DNA of 64,000 bases from Chitinophagaceae bacterium (lineage in GTDB: Bacteria > Bacteroidota > Bacteroidia > Chitinophagales > Chitinophagaceae), in contig CANJQU010000005.1 of NCBI GenBank assembly GCA_947476485.1, positions 1 through 64,000 of the forward strand, read 5' to 3'. Shown here piece after piece: positions 36,093 through 45,050 of the stretch. Position numbers and translations under genes: made by a program. The notes beneath the pieces are model-generated. The model was not told the origin of the DNA, did not search any database, and saw nothing but the letters and a program-made list of their open reading frames with translations. Numbering within the stretch: the stretch's first letter is position 1; every line of letters starts with the position of its first letter.

Positions 36093-37499
36093 TTACCCCT
36101 GATCCTTCAAAAATGTTGCTTTGTGATTTTTTACCTCGATTTTATAGTTATTCAGGTATATATCAGAACGAACCGGGACATTCACATTATCCCGTTTTCC
36201 TGGCTGAACAGCCGGGGCGTCATTTAGTATTTTGTCTATTTTTTTTACTATTGATTTTTCAAGATCAATGGGTATATGCTTATCATAGAAGCCTGTATAT
36301 TGATAAAATATTATCTTCCCTTTTGCATCAAATACAATTTCAGAAAGCCCCAGCCGGTAGGTATCATTGGGGAGTTTTGCAAGATCTTCTGAAAGGCTTT
36401 TTAAAACGTATTCTTCTATCGATCCCTTTTCAGCATACGGTTGGGGGCGTGTAGTAACATCATCTGTGTTGTAAAGTTTTTTTCCGTTTAATTTTACGAC
36501 TTCGGCATCCCGCATCAATATTTTGGTCTCGTCCTTCCCTGATACAGGGTCTGTTATCGAAATTGTGTCCGTTCGCGATTCAGTCATCTCAAACGTATTC
36601 CCTCTGTAGGTAATAACATTTCCTTTCTTCACAAACTTCTGCGAAAAACTATTCTTCGAAAAGCACACAATGCATACCAGTGCCAGCGGCACAAATCCAA
36701 GCATCTTTGTCCTTGCGGCTGCGGTTGATTTTCTAGTCAGCATAACGATCCTGTTTTTTATGGGTGAACGATTAAATGAATGAGAAATAGAAGGTGCAGT
36801 TTGCAGCAGCGCCTGCTCTATAAGAAACTTGCCATAAAACTGCGGCCGCGCCTTTCCTGCCTTGTCCGCCTGGTATTCATGCTGCATCATCAACCGCTTC
36901 TGGTACACATATACCAACGGGTGAAACCAAAACACTATGCGAGCTACCTGCATCAGCAACACATCTAAAAAGTGAAACAGCAGCCCATGCATCTGCTCAT
37001 GGGCTATGATGGTATCCCACTCTTCCTGTGTATGTCTTGCGCGCCTACTCACAAATACCAGGTTGAACAAAGAGAACGGACTATAGTCCTTCCCGGTTTC
37101 AATGATCACACAAGAACCCTCCCGATACCGGTTGCCTGCACGGTACAGCCCTATTATCTTGACAACCTCCGCTATCAACAACAACAGACTGATAGCCGCA
37201 CCTGCCAGGTATGCGTAAACAAGATATAGCTCCCAATTGAACGACTCAGCAGATGGCGATGCCGCTGCTACGATCGTCTCCTTCGCAGATATCACTCGCT
37301 CAACCGGTCGCTGCAACGCAGCATTGTAAACCGCGCCATCATCCGGCCACTGCCACAGCGGCAACAGCGCCCCAAGCAGGAACGTAAGCAACAGGTAAAA
37401 CCGGTTATACCCATGATAGCTCTCCCTGCGCAGGAATACATCAAACAATACAAGGCTGATCAGCCAGATCGCGGTGGTGTTTAAGAGATATTGAAGCAT
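36093..37499 (-). CDS. M56 family metallopeptidase (BlaR1/MecR1-like sensor)
   Basis: 468 residues. Several membrane helices occupy the N-terminal third (about residues 5-20, 33-48, 95-115), and one more lies near residues 270-290. The cytoplasmic zinc site is HEQMH (HExxH) in WDTIIAHEQMHGLLFHFLD, with YEADKAGK-like HEYQADKAGK downstream. BlaR1-type proteins sense a signal outside and cleave a BlaI repressor. It lies one base after a blaI-like gene, the standard pair. The C-terminal 150 residues are periplasmic and do not look like a penicillin-binding sensor, so the signal is probably not a beta-lactam. Confidence 0.88.
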   Translation of the reverse strand: MLQYLLNTTAIWLISLVLFDVFLRRESYHGYNRFYLLLTFLLGALLPLWQWPDDGAVYNAALQRPVERVISAKETIVAAASPSAESFNWELYLVYAYLAGAAISLLLLIAEVVKIIGLYRAGNRYREGSCVIIETGKDYSPFSLFNLVFVSRRARHTQEEWDTIIAHEQMHGLLFHFLDVLLMQVARIVFWFHPLVYVYQKRLMMQHEYQADKAGKARPQFYGKFLIEQALLQTAPSISHSFNRSPIKNRIVMLTRKSTAAARTKMLGFVPLALVCIVCFSKNSFSQKFVKKGNVITYRGNTFEMTESRTDTISITDPVSGKDETKILMRDAEVVKLNGKKLYNTDDVTTRPQPYAEKGSIEEYVLKSLSEDLAKLPNDTYRLGLSEIVFDAKGKIIFYQYTGFYDKHIPIDLEKSIVKKIDKILNDAPAVQPGKRDNVNVPVRSDIYLNNYKIEVKNHKATFLKDQG

Positions 37500-37500
37500 A

Positions 37501-37884
37501 TCATTTATTTTTAGGATTATCTATCGACTTCATGAGGTCATTAAGTTCCTTGAGGTTCATATCCTCGCTCTGCACAAGGAAGCTCACCAGCTTCTTCGGC
37601 GAGCCGCCAAAATATTTCTCCACCAGGCTTTTTACACCATGCTGCGCATACGCATCCTTAGTTACAATGGGGAAATACTCGTGCGTCTTACCATATGCCT
37701 TGTGCCCTACAAACTCCTTCTTCTCCAGTATACGCACAACCGATGAGATAGTACTATGCGGCATATCCGGGTCGCCAAGCGCTTCTATGATGTCGCGCAC
37801 CACGCAGCGGTCCAGCTGCCAGATGATGTGCATTACTTCTTCTTCAGCCTTGGTCAGTGTAGGTAATGTCATTTTCCGTTTCAT
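37501..37884 (-). CDS. BlaI/MecI/CopY family transcriptional repressor
   Basis: 127 residues. A winged-helix domain fills the first 80 residues (LTKAEEEVMHIIWQLDRCVVRDIIEAL, STISSVVRILEKKEFV), with a dimerisation helix at the end. Such repressors bind dyad operators and are cleaved by the partner M56 protease encoded next to it. A second ATG lies four codons in (37872); I keep 37884. The dyad ACGTAA-AA-TTACGT ends one base before the start codon, so autoregulation is likely. Confidence 0.9.
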   Translation of the reverse strand: MKRKMTLPTLTKAEEEVMHIIWQLDRCVVRDIIEALGDPDMPHSTISSVVRILEKKEFVGHKAYGKTHEYFPIVTKDAYAQHGVKSLVEKYFGGSPKKLVSFLVQSEDMNLKELNDLMKSIDNPKNK

Positions 37885-37913
37885 GACGTAAAATTACGTT
37901 ACAAAACGGAAAA
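37872..37913 (-). promoter_or_regulatory. Candidate BlaI operator over the gene's own start
   Basis: A perfect dyad ACGTAA-AA-TTACGT lies at 37886-37899, flanked by the outer inverted repeat TTTTCCGTTT (37872-37881) and AAACGGAAAA (37904-37913). The inner dyad ends one or two bases before the ATG at 37884, and the outer left arm covers the first codons. This nested symmetry is as expected for a dimeric winged-helix repressor. Binding is inferred. Confidence 0.6.
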
Positions 37914-37954
37914 ACCAAATTTTATCTGAGTTATTCAGCTAAACCGTCAAATCA

Positions 37955-38938
37955 TTATTTGTTTCCCTGAGAATTTTGCCTTTGCTCCCGCGCTGATTGT
38001 TGCTTCTTAAACTCCTCTAAGTTCCACGTCAACTGGAAATTCTGCAGGTATTCAGCGATAGGTCCAAGCCCTACCTCTGCTCTTCTTTTATCTACATTAT
38101 CGGGGTCTTCAAGCGGCGCTAAAAATTGTCCTTTGTCATCACTGTGTATCTGGCTGCCATATAGTTGCTTCTTTCCGTGAGCCAGTGCCACCCTGTCTTC
38201 CAGCAGTGCAAGCGCGCTGGGCTGTGCATTATGGTTTTTGACTGCTTCACGCATCATAGGCAGGTACTTGTCTTGCACTTTAATATCTGAGTGTTGTATG
38301 ACGATGAATAGTGCCAGGTTACCGCTCTGACCAACAACATCAGGCCCGGCCCAACCGTATTTATCTAGTATACTTGTCACTTTTACCAGGTCAACAGAGT
38401 CTTGCCACTTAATCGTTTTCCATAGCGCGGTCATTTCTTTCGACTGCTGGCCATATTTTTTCTCCACCTCGCCTAACTGCATCCTGTATTTCTGGTCGTT
38501 TTGCATTACGGTGTCTAATATCGCTACCAGGGGTTTATTTAGATTAGCTTCTGCCTTTTCCTTGTTTCGCTTCACGATGTCGCACAGATCTTTCCACCTC
38601 TTATCCTTATGCAGGCTTTCGAGATCGGTGTCCACTACAAGATGATTTAGATCGATATAGTTTGCCTTTGTGGCTATCCTGTTTAGCTGGAAAAAAGCAG
38701 AATCCTTAACCCCCGCCATTGCCCACGAACATGCCGCACTGTAACGGTCATTCATAGTTCCGGTCCACCCTTGGGATGCAAATGCATGCGAAAATGCCGC
38801 TGCAGATTGCTTGTATTGTTTTGCGTCATAAAAGGCGTTTGCTTTCTTTACCCATTCGGTATACTCAGAGCCGGATTGAGCATGTGCGGCGTAGGAGAGA
38901 ACCACCAGCGCTACACAGGCAACTACTTGCTTAACCAT
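37955..38938 (-). CDS. DUF6624-type exported protein
   Basis: 327 residues with a signal peptide (ends AHAQ, residue 21). The first half looks like a helical TPR-like region (KANAFYDAKQYKQSAAAFSHAF). The second half has the pattern ALLEDRVALAHGKKQLYGSQ and DDKGQFLAPLEDPDNVDKRR, characteristic of DUF6624 domains, whose function is unknown. It stands alone on the minus strand, next to the BlaI gene but with a gap of 70 bases. A tail rich in Gln and Arg ends the protein. Confidence 0.7.
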   Translation of the reverse strand: MVKQVVACVALVVLSYAAHAQSGSEYTEWVKKANAFYDAKQYKQSAAAFSHAFASQGWTGTMNDRYSAACSWAMAGVKDSAFFQLNRIATKANYIDLNHLVVDTDLESLHKDKRWKDLCDIVKRNKEKAEANLNKPLVAILDTVMQNDQKYRMQLGEVEKKYGQQSKEMTALWKTIKWQDSVDLVKVTSILDKYGWAGPDVVGQSGNLALFIVIQHSDIKVQDKYLPMMREAVKNHNAQPSALALLEDRVALAHGKKQLYGSQIHSDDKGQFLAPLEDPDNVDKRRAEVGLGPIAEYLQNFQLTWNLEEFKKQQSAREQRQNSQGNK

Positions 38939-38997
38939 AACAATCGATTTTAAAAGGGATACTCCGAAATTAGTACCTTTTTAATATCTATGATAGC

Positions 38998-39023
38998 AGA
39001 AGCCCCGAAATTTCGGGGCTTCT
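38998..39023. repeat. Perfect 26-base palindrome
   Basis: AGAAGCCCCGAAA at 38998-39010 faces TTTCGGGGCTTCT at 39011-39023. It lies about 100 bases beyond the etfA stop in the direction of etfA transcription, so it could serve as a terminator or RNA-stabilising hairpin, but no T-run follows on that strand. Confidence 0.55.
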
Positions 39024-39067
39024 GACAATTTTAACTATTCTGTATCTTCAGAAAACTTCGCTCATTT

Positions 39068-39125
39068 CACCTCCCTCTCCTTCGGAGTTCACGCCAGTGA
39101 AGGAGCGTAGCTCGCGGTGGGAGGT
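39068..39125. repeat. Dispersed palindromic repeat abutting the etfA stop codon
   Basis: CACCTCCCTCTCC-TTC-GGAG merges into TTCACGCCAGTGAAGGAGCG and ends TGGGAGGT directly before the etfA TAG (39126-39128). A closely related element follows etfB (40183-40232) and another follows the zinc-ribbon gene (51146-51195). Confidence 0.7.
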
Positions 39126-40097
39126 CTACTGTCCCTTAAACTTCTTCACCGCCTCAGTAAGCCTTGGCACTATCTCCATGGCATCACCCAGCACGCCATA
39201 GTCAGCAGCCTTAAAGAACGGCGCTTCCGGATCTTTGTTGATCACCACAATGGTCTTCGAGCCATTCACACCGGCAAGGTGCTGTATAGCGCCCGATATG
39301 CCCACTGCTATATACAGGTTCGGACGAATGGTACCACCCGTCTGGCCCACGTGCTCATTGTGCGGACGCCAGTGACTATCCGCCACCGGGCGGCTACACG
39401 CCAATGCAGCACCCAGCTCCTTGGCCAGGTCCTCTATCACGTGCCAGTTCTCCGGGCCCTTCAGGCCGCGACCACCACTCACCACAAGCTCAGCTTCGCT
39501 CAGCGGCACACTGCCACTCGCCTTGGTGGTTTCAACCACCTTTATAGAAAAGTCTTTATCTTCAAAAGTCACATCCAGGTTCTCCACAGTTGCGCTGCCC
39601 TCCCCCTTTACAACAGGGTAGGTATTCGGCATCAGCGTGATCACCTTCACATCACTCGTCACATTCACAAACGCGAATGCCTTGCCGCTGAACACATTCT
39701 TCTTCACCACAAACCCCTTGCTCAGGTCCGGGTAAGAAACTGCGCCAGCCACCAGGCCCGCCTTCAGGCGCGCAGCCAGCCTTGGCGATACCGCCTTGCC
39801 CACCGTATCATGCAGACCCACGATCACCTTTGCGCCTTCCTTGGCAGCCGCTGCCAGCATCACCTTGGTATAGGCCCGGCTGTTGAAATCATTCAGCCGC
39901 GCATCCGTAGTATGCAGCACCTTCGTAGCGCCATACTGGCCAAGGGCCTGCATCGCAGCATTGTCGGCATTACCCACCGCCACAGCCGTCACCGTAGTGC
40001 CCGTAGCCTTGGCTATGTTCGCCGCATATTGCACCGCTTCCAGCGATTTCTTCTTAAAAACCCCACCCGCGTGTTCAACTAAAACAAGTACGCTCAT
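39126..40097 (-). CDS. etfA: Electron transfer flavoprotein, alpha subunit
   Basis: 323 residues. The N-terminal ETF domain begins [20 protein letters not shown]; the C-terminal FAD-binding domain has [36 protein letters not shown] and [17 protein letters not shown]. EtfAB carries electrons from acyl-CoA dehydrogenases to ETF:quinone oxidoreductase in the cytoplasm. It lies 136 bases after etfB on the same strand, and the space between them is mostly a dispersed repeat, so the two are probably co-transcribed through it. Confidence 0.95.
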   Translation of the reverse strand: MSVLVLVEHAGGVFKKKSLEAVQYAANIAKATGTTVTAVAVGNADNAAMQALGQYGATKVLHTTDARLNDFNSRAYTKVMLAAAAKEGAKVIVGLHDTVGKAVSPRLAARLKAGLVAGAVSYPDLSKGFVVKKNVFSGKAFAFVNVTSDVKVITLMPNTYPVVKGEGSATVENLDVTFEDKDFSIKVVETTKASGSVPLSEAELVVSGGRGLKGPENWHVIEDLAKELGAALACSRPVADSHWRPHNEHVGQTGGTIRPNLYIAVGISGAIQHLAGVNGSKTIVVINKDPEAPFFKAADYGVLGDAMEIVPRLTEAVKKFKGQ

Positions 40098-40182
40098 TTT
40101 TATAGTAATTTGTAATTGGTAATTTGGAATTTGGATTGGTATTTAATCGCGAATATAAGTAACACCGGACCTCGCGCAACGT

Positions 40183-40232
40183 CCCCCTCCTTCAGGAGTT
40201 CGCGCCAGCGAAGGAGCGAAGCTCGAGGGAGG
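40183..40232. repeat. Dispersed palindromic repeat abutting the etfB stop codon
   Basis: CCCCCTCC-TTCA-GGAG followed by TTCGCGCCAGCGAAGGAGCG and GAGGGAGG, two bases before the etfB TAA (40234-40236). It is a diverged copy of the element next to etfA (39068-39125); the inner arm TTCGCGCC/AGCGAA keeps its symmetry through compensating changes compared with TTCACGCC/AGTGAA. Confidence 0.7.
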
Positions 40233-40233
40233 T

Positions 40234-40977
40234 TTATATCACCTTCGCCTCCGTATGCAGCAACTGCACCAGCTCATCCATATTCTCCGCTGCAATCATC
40301 TTCACGCCCTGCTTTGCCGGGGGCAGCTCATACGCCACTATTGCACTCAGCGCATCTATCGCCGCCGGAGCCACCACCTTTAGCGGCTTGGTACGTGCCG
40401 CCATAATGCCGCGCATATTCGGGATACGCGCCTCGGCCACACCCTTCTGGCAACTGATCACCACCGGCAGGCTGCACGAGTCCGTCTCTTCACCACCCTC
40501 TATCTCCCGCTTCACAGTCACACTCCCACCCGCCACATCTATTTTCGATGCAAAGCCGATGTAGTTCATATCCAGCAGTTCGGCCACCATAGCGCCCACG
40601 CTGCCGTTGTTATAGTCTATGCTCTCCTTACCGCAAAGCACCAGGTCGTAGCCCACAGTCTTGGCGTATTCCGCTATCTGTGCCGCCACCATGTAGGTGT
40701 CGTTGCTGTCTGTGTCTATACGTATCGCCTCATCGCCGCCCAGGGCCAGCGCCTTGCGAATCACCGGCTCGGCATCAGCCTTGCCCACAGTCACCAGGTG
40801 CACATCCGTAGCCACACCCGCTTCCTTCAGTTCCAGCGCCCTTACAATGCCATACCATTCGTCATACGGATTGATGATAAACGTTACCCCCTGCGTGCTG
40901 AAATGCGTATTATTATCCGCAAACGCAACCTTGGTAGTGGTGTCCGGCACCGGGCAGATACAAACTAGTATTTTCAT
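40234..40977 (-). CDS. etfB: Electron transfer flavoprotein, beta subunit
   Basis: 247 residues with the ETF beta start MKILVCICPVPDTTTKV, the loop INPYDEWYGIVRALELKE, the stretch LVLCGKESIDYNNGSVGAMVAELL (AMP-site region) and RIPNMRGIMAARTKPLKV. It pairs with EtfA, the next gene, and binds AMP. A candidate -7 element lies about 100 bases upstream, with a dispersed repeat in between. Confidence 0.95.
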   Translation of the reverse strand: MKILVCICPVPDTTTKVAFADNNTHFSTQGVTFIINPYDEWYGIVRALELKEAGVATDVHLVTVGKADAEPVIRKALALGGDEAIRIDTDSNDTYMVAAQIAEYAKTVGYDLVLCGKESIDYNNGSVGAMVAELLDMNYIGFASKIDVAGGSVTVKREIEGGEETDSCSLPVVISCQKGVAEARIPNMRGIMAARTKPLKVVAPAAIDALSAIVAYELPPAKQGVKMIAAENMDELVQLLHTEAKVI

Positions 40978-41568
40978 TATAAATTCAAAATTAAAAAGTC
41001 AAAATTCAAAAAGCCTTAATCTCCCTGAGCTTCGTCGAAGGATGAGCCCCGCCGAAGGATGGGCAATTCGGAGTGCAAAAGTAGGCAAAAAACTACAAAT
41101 TGTCAGCAAGCCGAGTCAAAGCCCGTCATTTCGCAGTGCAGCGAAGAAACCTCCCGAGAATCTGCACTTAGCTGAATAAAGTTGTTGTCCAAGCTGGATT
41201 ACTACTATCCCCGTCCGTGGCCATAGCACGCTTGTACATTCAAGCTCTATTCTCCATTTCTCGCGAACGTCATTGCGACGCAGGTATTCGCTAGAATACG
41301 AGCGTTAGCTCAATCTCACAAAACATGGGTAAATCCCGCAGAGCAGGCCACACACTCCCCTCTTTTTTGAAGAGGGGTGGCCTTCAGGCCGGGGTGATTA
41401 ATATAATATTCTGCGTGCTCTTCAGGCCGGGGTGATAAATCAAAAAATATGCGCTCGCCGAAGCCGGGGTGATAAAGTCAAATCATCTGCACCACCCAAA
41501 ATTTTCCTTAGCTACACTACACCTTATTCACCATCAATTCGCTACCTTTCGCAACACATAATTTAATA
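40978..41568. other. Intergenic region with several dispersed repeats, etfB and hsdM upstream regions
   Basis: About 590 bases between divergent genes. Repeats: CCCTGAGCTTCGTCGAAGG type at 41022-41065; CCCCTC-TTTTTTGA-AGAGGGG at 41357-41377; and three copies of a GCCGGGGTGATwAA motif at about 41388, 41426 and 41463. A minus-strand -7 element for etfB is at 41076-41083. Upstream of hsdM, TACCTTTC near 41541 is one base off a -7 element. No gene was seen. Confidence 0.5.
41076..41083 (-). promoter_or_regulatory. Candidate -7 promoter element for etfB
   Basis: Reads TACTTTTG on the minus strand, a full match to TAnnTTTG, 99 bases before the etfB ATG. The leader would contain the GAGCTTCGTCGAAGG repeat. 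No well-spaced -33 element was found. Confidence 0.35.
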
Positions 41569-43152
41569 ATGGCAAAGGCAACTAAACAGGAAGCAGAAGA
41601 GACCCTCGAGAAAAAACTTTGGAAAGCCGCCGACAAGCTCCGCAAAAACATGGACGCCGCCGAGTACAAGCACGTAGCCCTCGGCCTCATCTTTCTTAAA
41701 TACATTTCCGACGCATTCGAAGAACTGTACGACAAGCTCGTAGCCCAGAAAGACGAAGGCGCCAACCCCGAAGACAAGAACGAATATATCGCCGAAAAGG
41801 TGTTCTACGTGCCACCCTCCGCCCGCTGGCGCTGGATACAGGGCCGCGCCACCCTCCCCACCATCGGTAAGGACATAGACGACGCCATGGAAGCAATCGA
41901 GAAAGATAATATCTCCCTCCGCGGTGTCCTCCCCAAGGTCTACGCTCAGGAAAAGCTAGATAAGCAAAGCCTCGGCGGACTCATAAACCTCATTGGCACA
42001 GCCACCATAGGCACCAAAGAAGCGCAGAGCAAAGACATCCTCGGCCAGGTCTACGAATACTTCCTCGGCGAGTTCGCCCTTGCCGAGGGCAAGCAGGGCG
42101 GCCAATTCTACACCCCCGCCAGCATTGTGCGGCTGCTGGTACAGATGTTGGAGCCCTACGAGGGCCGCGTATTCGACCCCTGCTGCGGCAGCGGCGGCAT
42201 GTTTGTACAATCCGAGAAATTCATAAAGTCCCACCAGGACCATTACAAACCCAAAGGGAAAACCGCTCTCCGCTCTATCGCACTATCGCCCTCGGATAGA
42301 ATATCCATCTACGGCCAGGAAAGCAACCAGACCACATGGCGCCTTGCCCGCATGAACCTTGCCATCCGTGGCATAGACAGCAGCAATGTAAAGTGGAACA
42401 ACGAGGGCAGCTTTCTCAACGATGCCCACAAAGACCTCAAGGCCGACTACATCATCGCGAACCCGCCCTTCAACGATAGCGACTGGAGCGGCGAGCTACT
42501 GCGCGAAGATGCCCGATGGGAAGTCCTCGGCCAGAAACTGCCACCATCACTCGGCAATGCCAACTACGCCTGGATACAGCACTTCATCTACCACCTCGCC
42601 CCCGCCGGCCAGGCAGGCTTTGTGCTCTCCAAGGGCTCCCTTACCAGCAACTCGAACAACGAAGGGGAGATAAGAAAGGCGTTAATAGAAAAAGACCTGA
42701 TCGACTGCATTGTAAATCTCCCGCCAAAACTCTTCCTTAATACCCAGATCCCCGCCTGCCTCTGGTTCCTGCGTAGGCAGAAATTACACCGCAAGCGCCA
42801 GATGCTTTTCATAGACGCCCGCAATCTGGGTTACCTGGTAAACAGGAAAAATAAGTCCTTAACTGATGAGGACATTAATCTCATTGCCACCACCTATCAT
42901 AATTGGCGTACAGGAGAAGGAGAATACAATGATGTACAAGGATTCTGTAAGTCTGTAACAATAGATGAAGTAAATGACCTGAATTACACACTCACACCGG
43001 GCCGCTATGTGGGTCTTGCCGATGAAGAAGATGATTTCAATTTTGCAGAAAAATTTGCCAGTTTGAAAACTGAATTGGAAGCACAAATTGCCGAAGAAGA
43101 AGAACTGAACAACAAGATTAAATCCAATCTCTCAAAAATCAATACTCTTTAG
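41569..43152 (+). CDS. hsdM: Type I restriction-modification methyltransferase subunit
   Basis: 527 residues. The N-terminal helical HsdM_N domain is followed by the N6-adenine methyltransferase domain: [18 protein letters not shown]-binding [12 protein letters not shown], and the catalytic NPPF at residues 298-301. It methylates host DNA in a complex with HsdS, and restricts with HsdR. It heads the locus hsdM-hsdS-two genes-hsdR, with hsdS starting five bases after its stop. Most of the gene is GC-rich, but the last 300 bases are clearly AT-richer, like hsdS. Confidence 0.95.
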   Translation: MAKATKQEAEETLEKKLWKAADKLRKNMDAAEYKHVALGLIFLKYISDAFEELYDKLVAQKDEGANPEDKNEYIAEKVFYVPPSARWRWIQGRATLPTIGKDIDDAMEAIEKDNISLRGVLPKVYAQEKLDKQSLGGLINLIGTATIGTKEAQSKDILGQVYEYFLGEFALAEGKQGGQFYTPASIVRLLVQMLEPYEGRVFDPCCGSGGMFVQSEKFIKSHQDHYKPKGKTALRSIALSPSDRISIYGQESNQTTWRLARMNLAIRGIDSSNVKWNNEGSFLNDAHKDLKADYIIANPPFNDSDWSGELLREDARWEVLGQKLPPSLGNANYAWIQHFIYHLAPAGQAGFVLSKGSLTSNSNNEGEIRKALIEKDLIDCIVNLPPKLFLNTQIPACLWFLRRQKLHRKRQMLFIDARNLGYLVNRKNKSLTDEDINLIATTYHNWRTGEGEYNDVQGFCKSVTIDEVNDLNYTLTPGRYVGLADEEDDFNFAEKFASLKTELEAQIAEEEELNNKIKSNLSKINTL

Positions 43153-43157
43153 TCAAA

Positions 43158-44405
43158 ATGAATCAAAGAAAAGAGACCGCATTAGGAGAGATTCCAAGCG
43201 ACTGGAATGTATTGACAGTTGATGAGATAAAAGCATCCCCGAAAAAAGCAATTATTTCTGGGCCTTTTGGATCGAACATAAGTAGCAAGTACTTTGTTGC
43301 ATCGGGAATACCGGTTATTCGGGGGAATAACTTAAGTCTACAGATTGGGAAAAAATTTATAGACGATGGTTTTGTTTATTTAACCGACGACAAGGCAAAT
43401 GAATTAGGAACCTGGGCTGAAAGGGATGATTTAATATTCACTGCAGCAGGAACCATTGGACAGGTTGGAATTTTACTAGGCAATGAGAAGTACTCAAAGT
43501 ATATTATTTCCAATAAGCAACTAAGAGTAAGGCTAAACAAGAATATTGTATTACCAACTTTTGCCTACTATTGGTTCAATACTCCTTTCATGAGAGATAC
43601 TATTATGCAAAGGGATACTGGTTCAACTATTCCATTAATAAACTTATCGGTATTAAAAGGATTGCCAATTCCGGTACCTGAACTACCAGAACAAACCGCC
43701 ATCGCCACTATCCTTTCCAGCCTTGATGATAAAATAGATCTCCTCTACCGCCAAAACCAGACCCTAGAAGCCCTAGCAGAAACGCTTTTCAGGCAGTGGT
43801 TTGTGGAGGACACTGATGATTGGCCTATCAAAAAAGTGTCAGAAATTATTGAAGTCAGAGACGGCACTCATGACTCACCCAAACAAAAAGAAGAGGGCAA
43901 ATTTCTAATAACGTCTAAACACCTAAAACCAACCGGTATTGATTTTTACAGTGCATATAAGATTTCGGACGAAGACTTTGAAGCAATTAATAAAAGAAGT
44001 AAAGTAGATAAAGGGGATATCCTCTTTTCGATGATTGGCACGCTCGGTTTAATATTTTTTGTTTCGGAACCTCCCGTTTATGCAGTAAAAAATATTGGCT
44101 TGTTTAAGTCATCTCAAAAACCGTGGTTTGGAAGATTTCTGTTTATGTTACTAAAAAGCCCGTTGGGGAAAAATTTCATTTACGAAAATGCAAGTGGTTC
44201 CACGCAAGAATACATTACGCTTGGTAGTTTAAGAAATTTTGAATTTCCGTTTCACGGAGAAGATAAAATAAAAGAATTTGACGAGACTGTTGGGCCGCTA
44301 TTTTTGAAAGTCGAATCTAATAACAATCAAATCCGCACCCTCACCCAACTCCGCGATAACTTATTGCCAAAGCTGATGAGTGGCGAGGTGAGGGTAAAAA
44401 TGTAA
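43158..44405 (+). CDS. hsdS: Type I restriction-modification specificity subunit
   Basis: 415 residues with the usual two-fold plan: target recognition domain 1 (about residues 1-175), a central conserved helical region (LPEQTAIATILSSLDDKIDLL), target recognition domain 2 (about 220-375) and the C-terminal conserved region (TLTQLRDNLLPKLMSGEV). It determines the bipartite DNA site bound by HsdM and HsdR. Both recognition domains are AT-rich while the central conserved part is GC-rich like hsdM, a sign of domain exchange. The target sequence cannot be read from the protein by eye. Confidence 0.95.
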   Translation: MNQRKETALGEIPSDWNVLTVDEIKASPKKAIISGPFGSNISSKYFVASGIPVIRGNNLSLQIGKKFIDDGFVYLTDDKANELGTWAERDDLIFTAAGTIGQVGILLGNEKYSKYIISNKQLRVRLNKNIVLPTFAYYWFNTPFMRDTIMQRDTGSTIPLINLSVLKGLPIPVPELPEQTAIATILSSLDDKIDLLYRQNQTLEALAETLFRQWFVEDTDDWPIKKVSEIIEVRDGTHDSPKQKEEGKFLITSKHLKPTGIDFYSAYKISDEDFEAINKRSKVDKGDILFSMIGTLGLIFFVSEPPVYAVKNIGLFKSSQKPWFGRFLFMLLKSPLGKNFIYENASGSTQEYITLGSLRNFEFPFHGEDKIKEFDETVGPLFLKVESNNNQIRTLTQLRDNLLPKLMSGEVRVKM

Positions 44406-44492
44406 ACGCCTGTATAGAAAAGTTACGTTAAATAAAAGACACAAAAAAGACAGTGGAATAAATTTTATTATATTTACGTCAATTACTATAAT

Positions 44493-45050
44493 ATGCCGAT
44501 TCCCAATTTCGATCACAACTTGGTTCTGCCGCCTCACTTAGGCGACCCTACGGACATTAGTCAGTTATCTCCGTACTCTTGTACTACAATAGATTTGTGC
44601 AGCAAGTTTGCGACTTCACCCGAACGCATTGCAATTTTGACTGGCTTTCTACGGTTTCGTGATCGCCTCAATAATTTAGGACTAGTTGATGGTTATCAAT
44701 GGCTAGACGGGAGTTTCTTAGAAGACATTGAGAACCAGGAAGGCCGAGCACCAAGAGACTTGGATGTTGTTACAATATACTATGGATACGATTTACCATT
44801 TCAAGATGCCCTGTTAGTTGGTCTACCTGAGTTCGGCGATCCCATTTTGGCAAAACAGACTTATTCATTGGATCATTATCCATTTGACGCAGGCTATGCG
44901 CCCATTAACACTGTTGAAATGTCTCGATATTGGATTCAATTATTTTCGCATAATAGAAATGCCATTTGGAAGGGAATGTTGAGAATTGAATTAAACACTC
45001 CAGCGGATGACGCAACTGCATTACATAATCTTCAAAATCCCGCGCCATGA
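44493..45050 (+). CDS. DUF6932-like predicted nucleotidyltransferase inside the hsd locus
   Basis: 185 residues. It begins MPIPNFDHNLVLPPHLGDPT, the start typical of DUF6932 proteins. The motif G73-S74 followed by D89-L90-D91 (in DGSFLED and PRDLDVV) fits the nucleotidyltransferase pattern hG[GS]x(9-14)DhD, with both metal-binding aspartates intact. The rest is compact and cytoplasmic. Its TGA overlaps the next ATG by four bases (45047-45050), so the two proteins are made together. Position between hsdS and hsdR suggests a defence-related accessory function. Substrate (nucleotide, tRNA or protein) is unknown, and the family call is from memory. Confidence 0.6.
   Translation: MPIPNFDHNLVLPPHLGDPTDISQLSPYSCTTIDLCSKFATSPERIAILTGFLRFRDRLNNLGLVDGYQWLDGSFLEDIENQEGRAPRDLDVVTIYYGYDLPFQDALLVGLPEFGDPILAKQTYSLDHYPFDAGYAPINTVEMSRYWIQLFSHNRNAIWKGMLRIELNTPADDATALHNLQNPAP

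Noticed and set aside
39117-40082. 321-codon plus-strand frame
   Set aside because: Antisense shadow of etfA, rich in His and Arg as expected from the reverse strand of a GC-rich gene.
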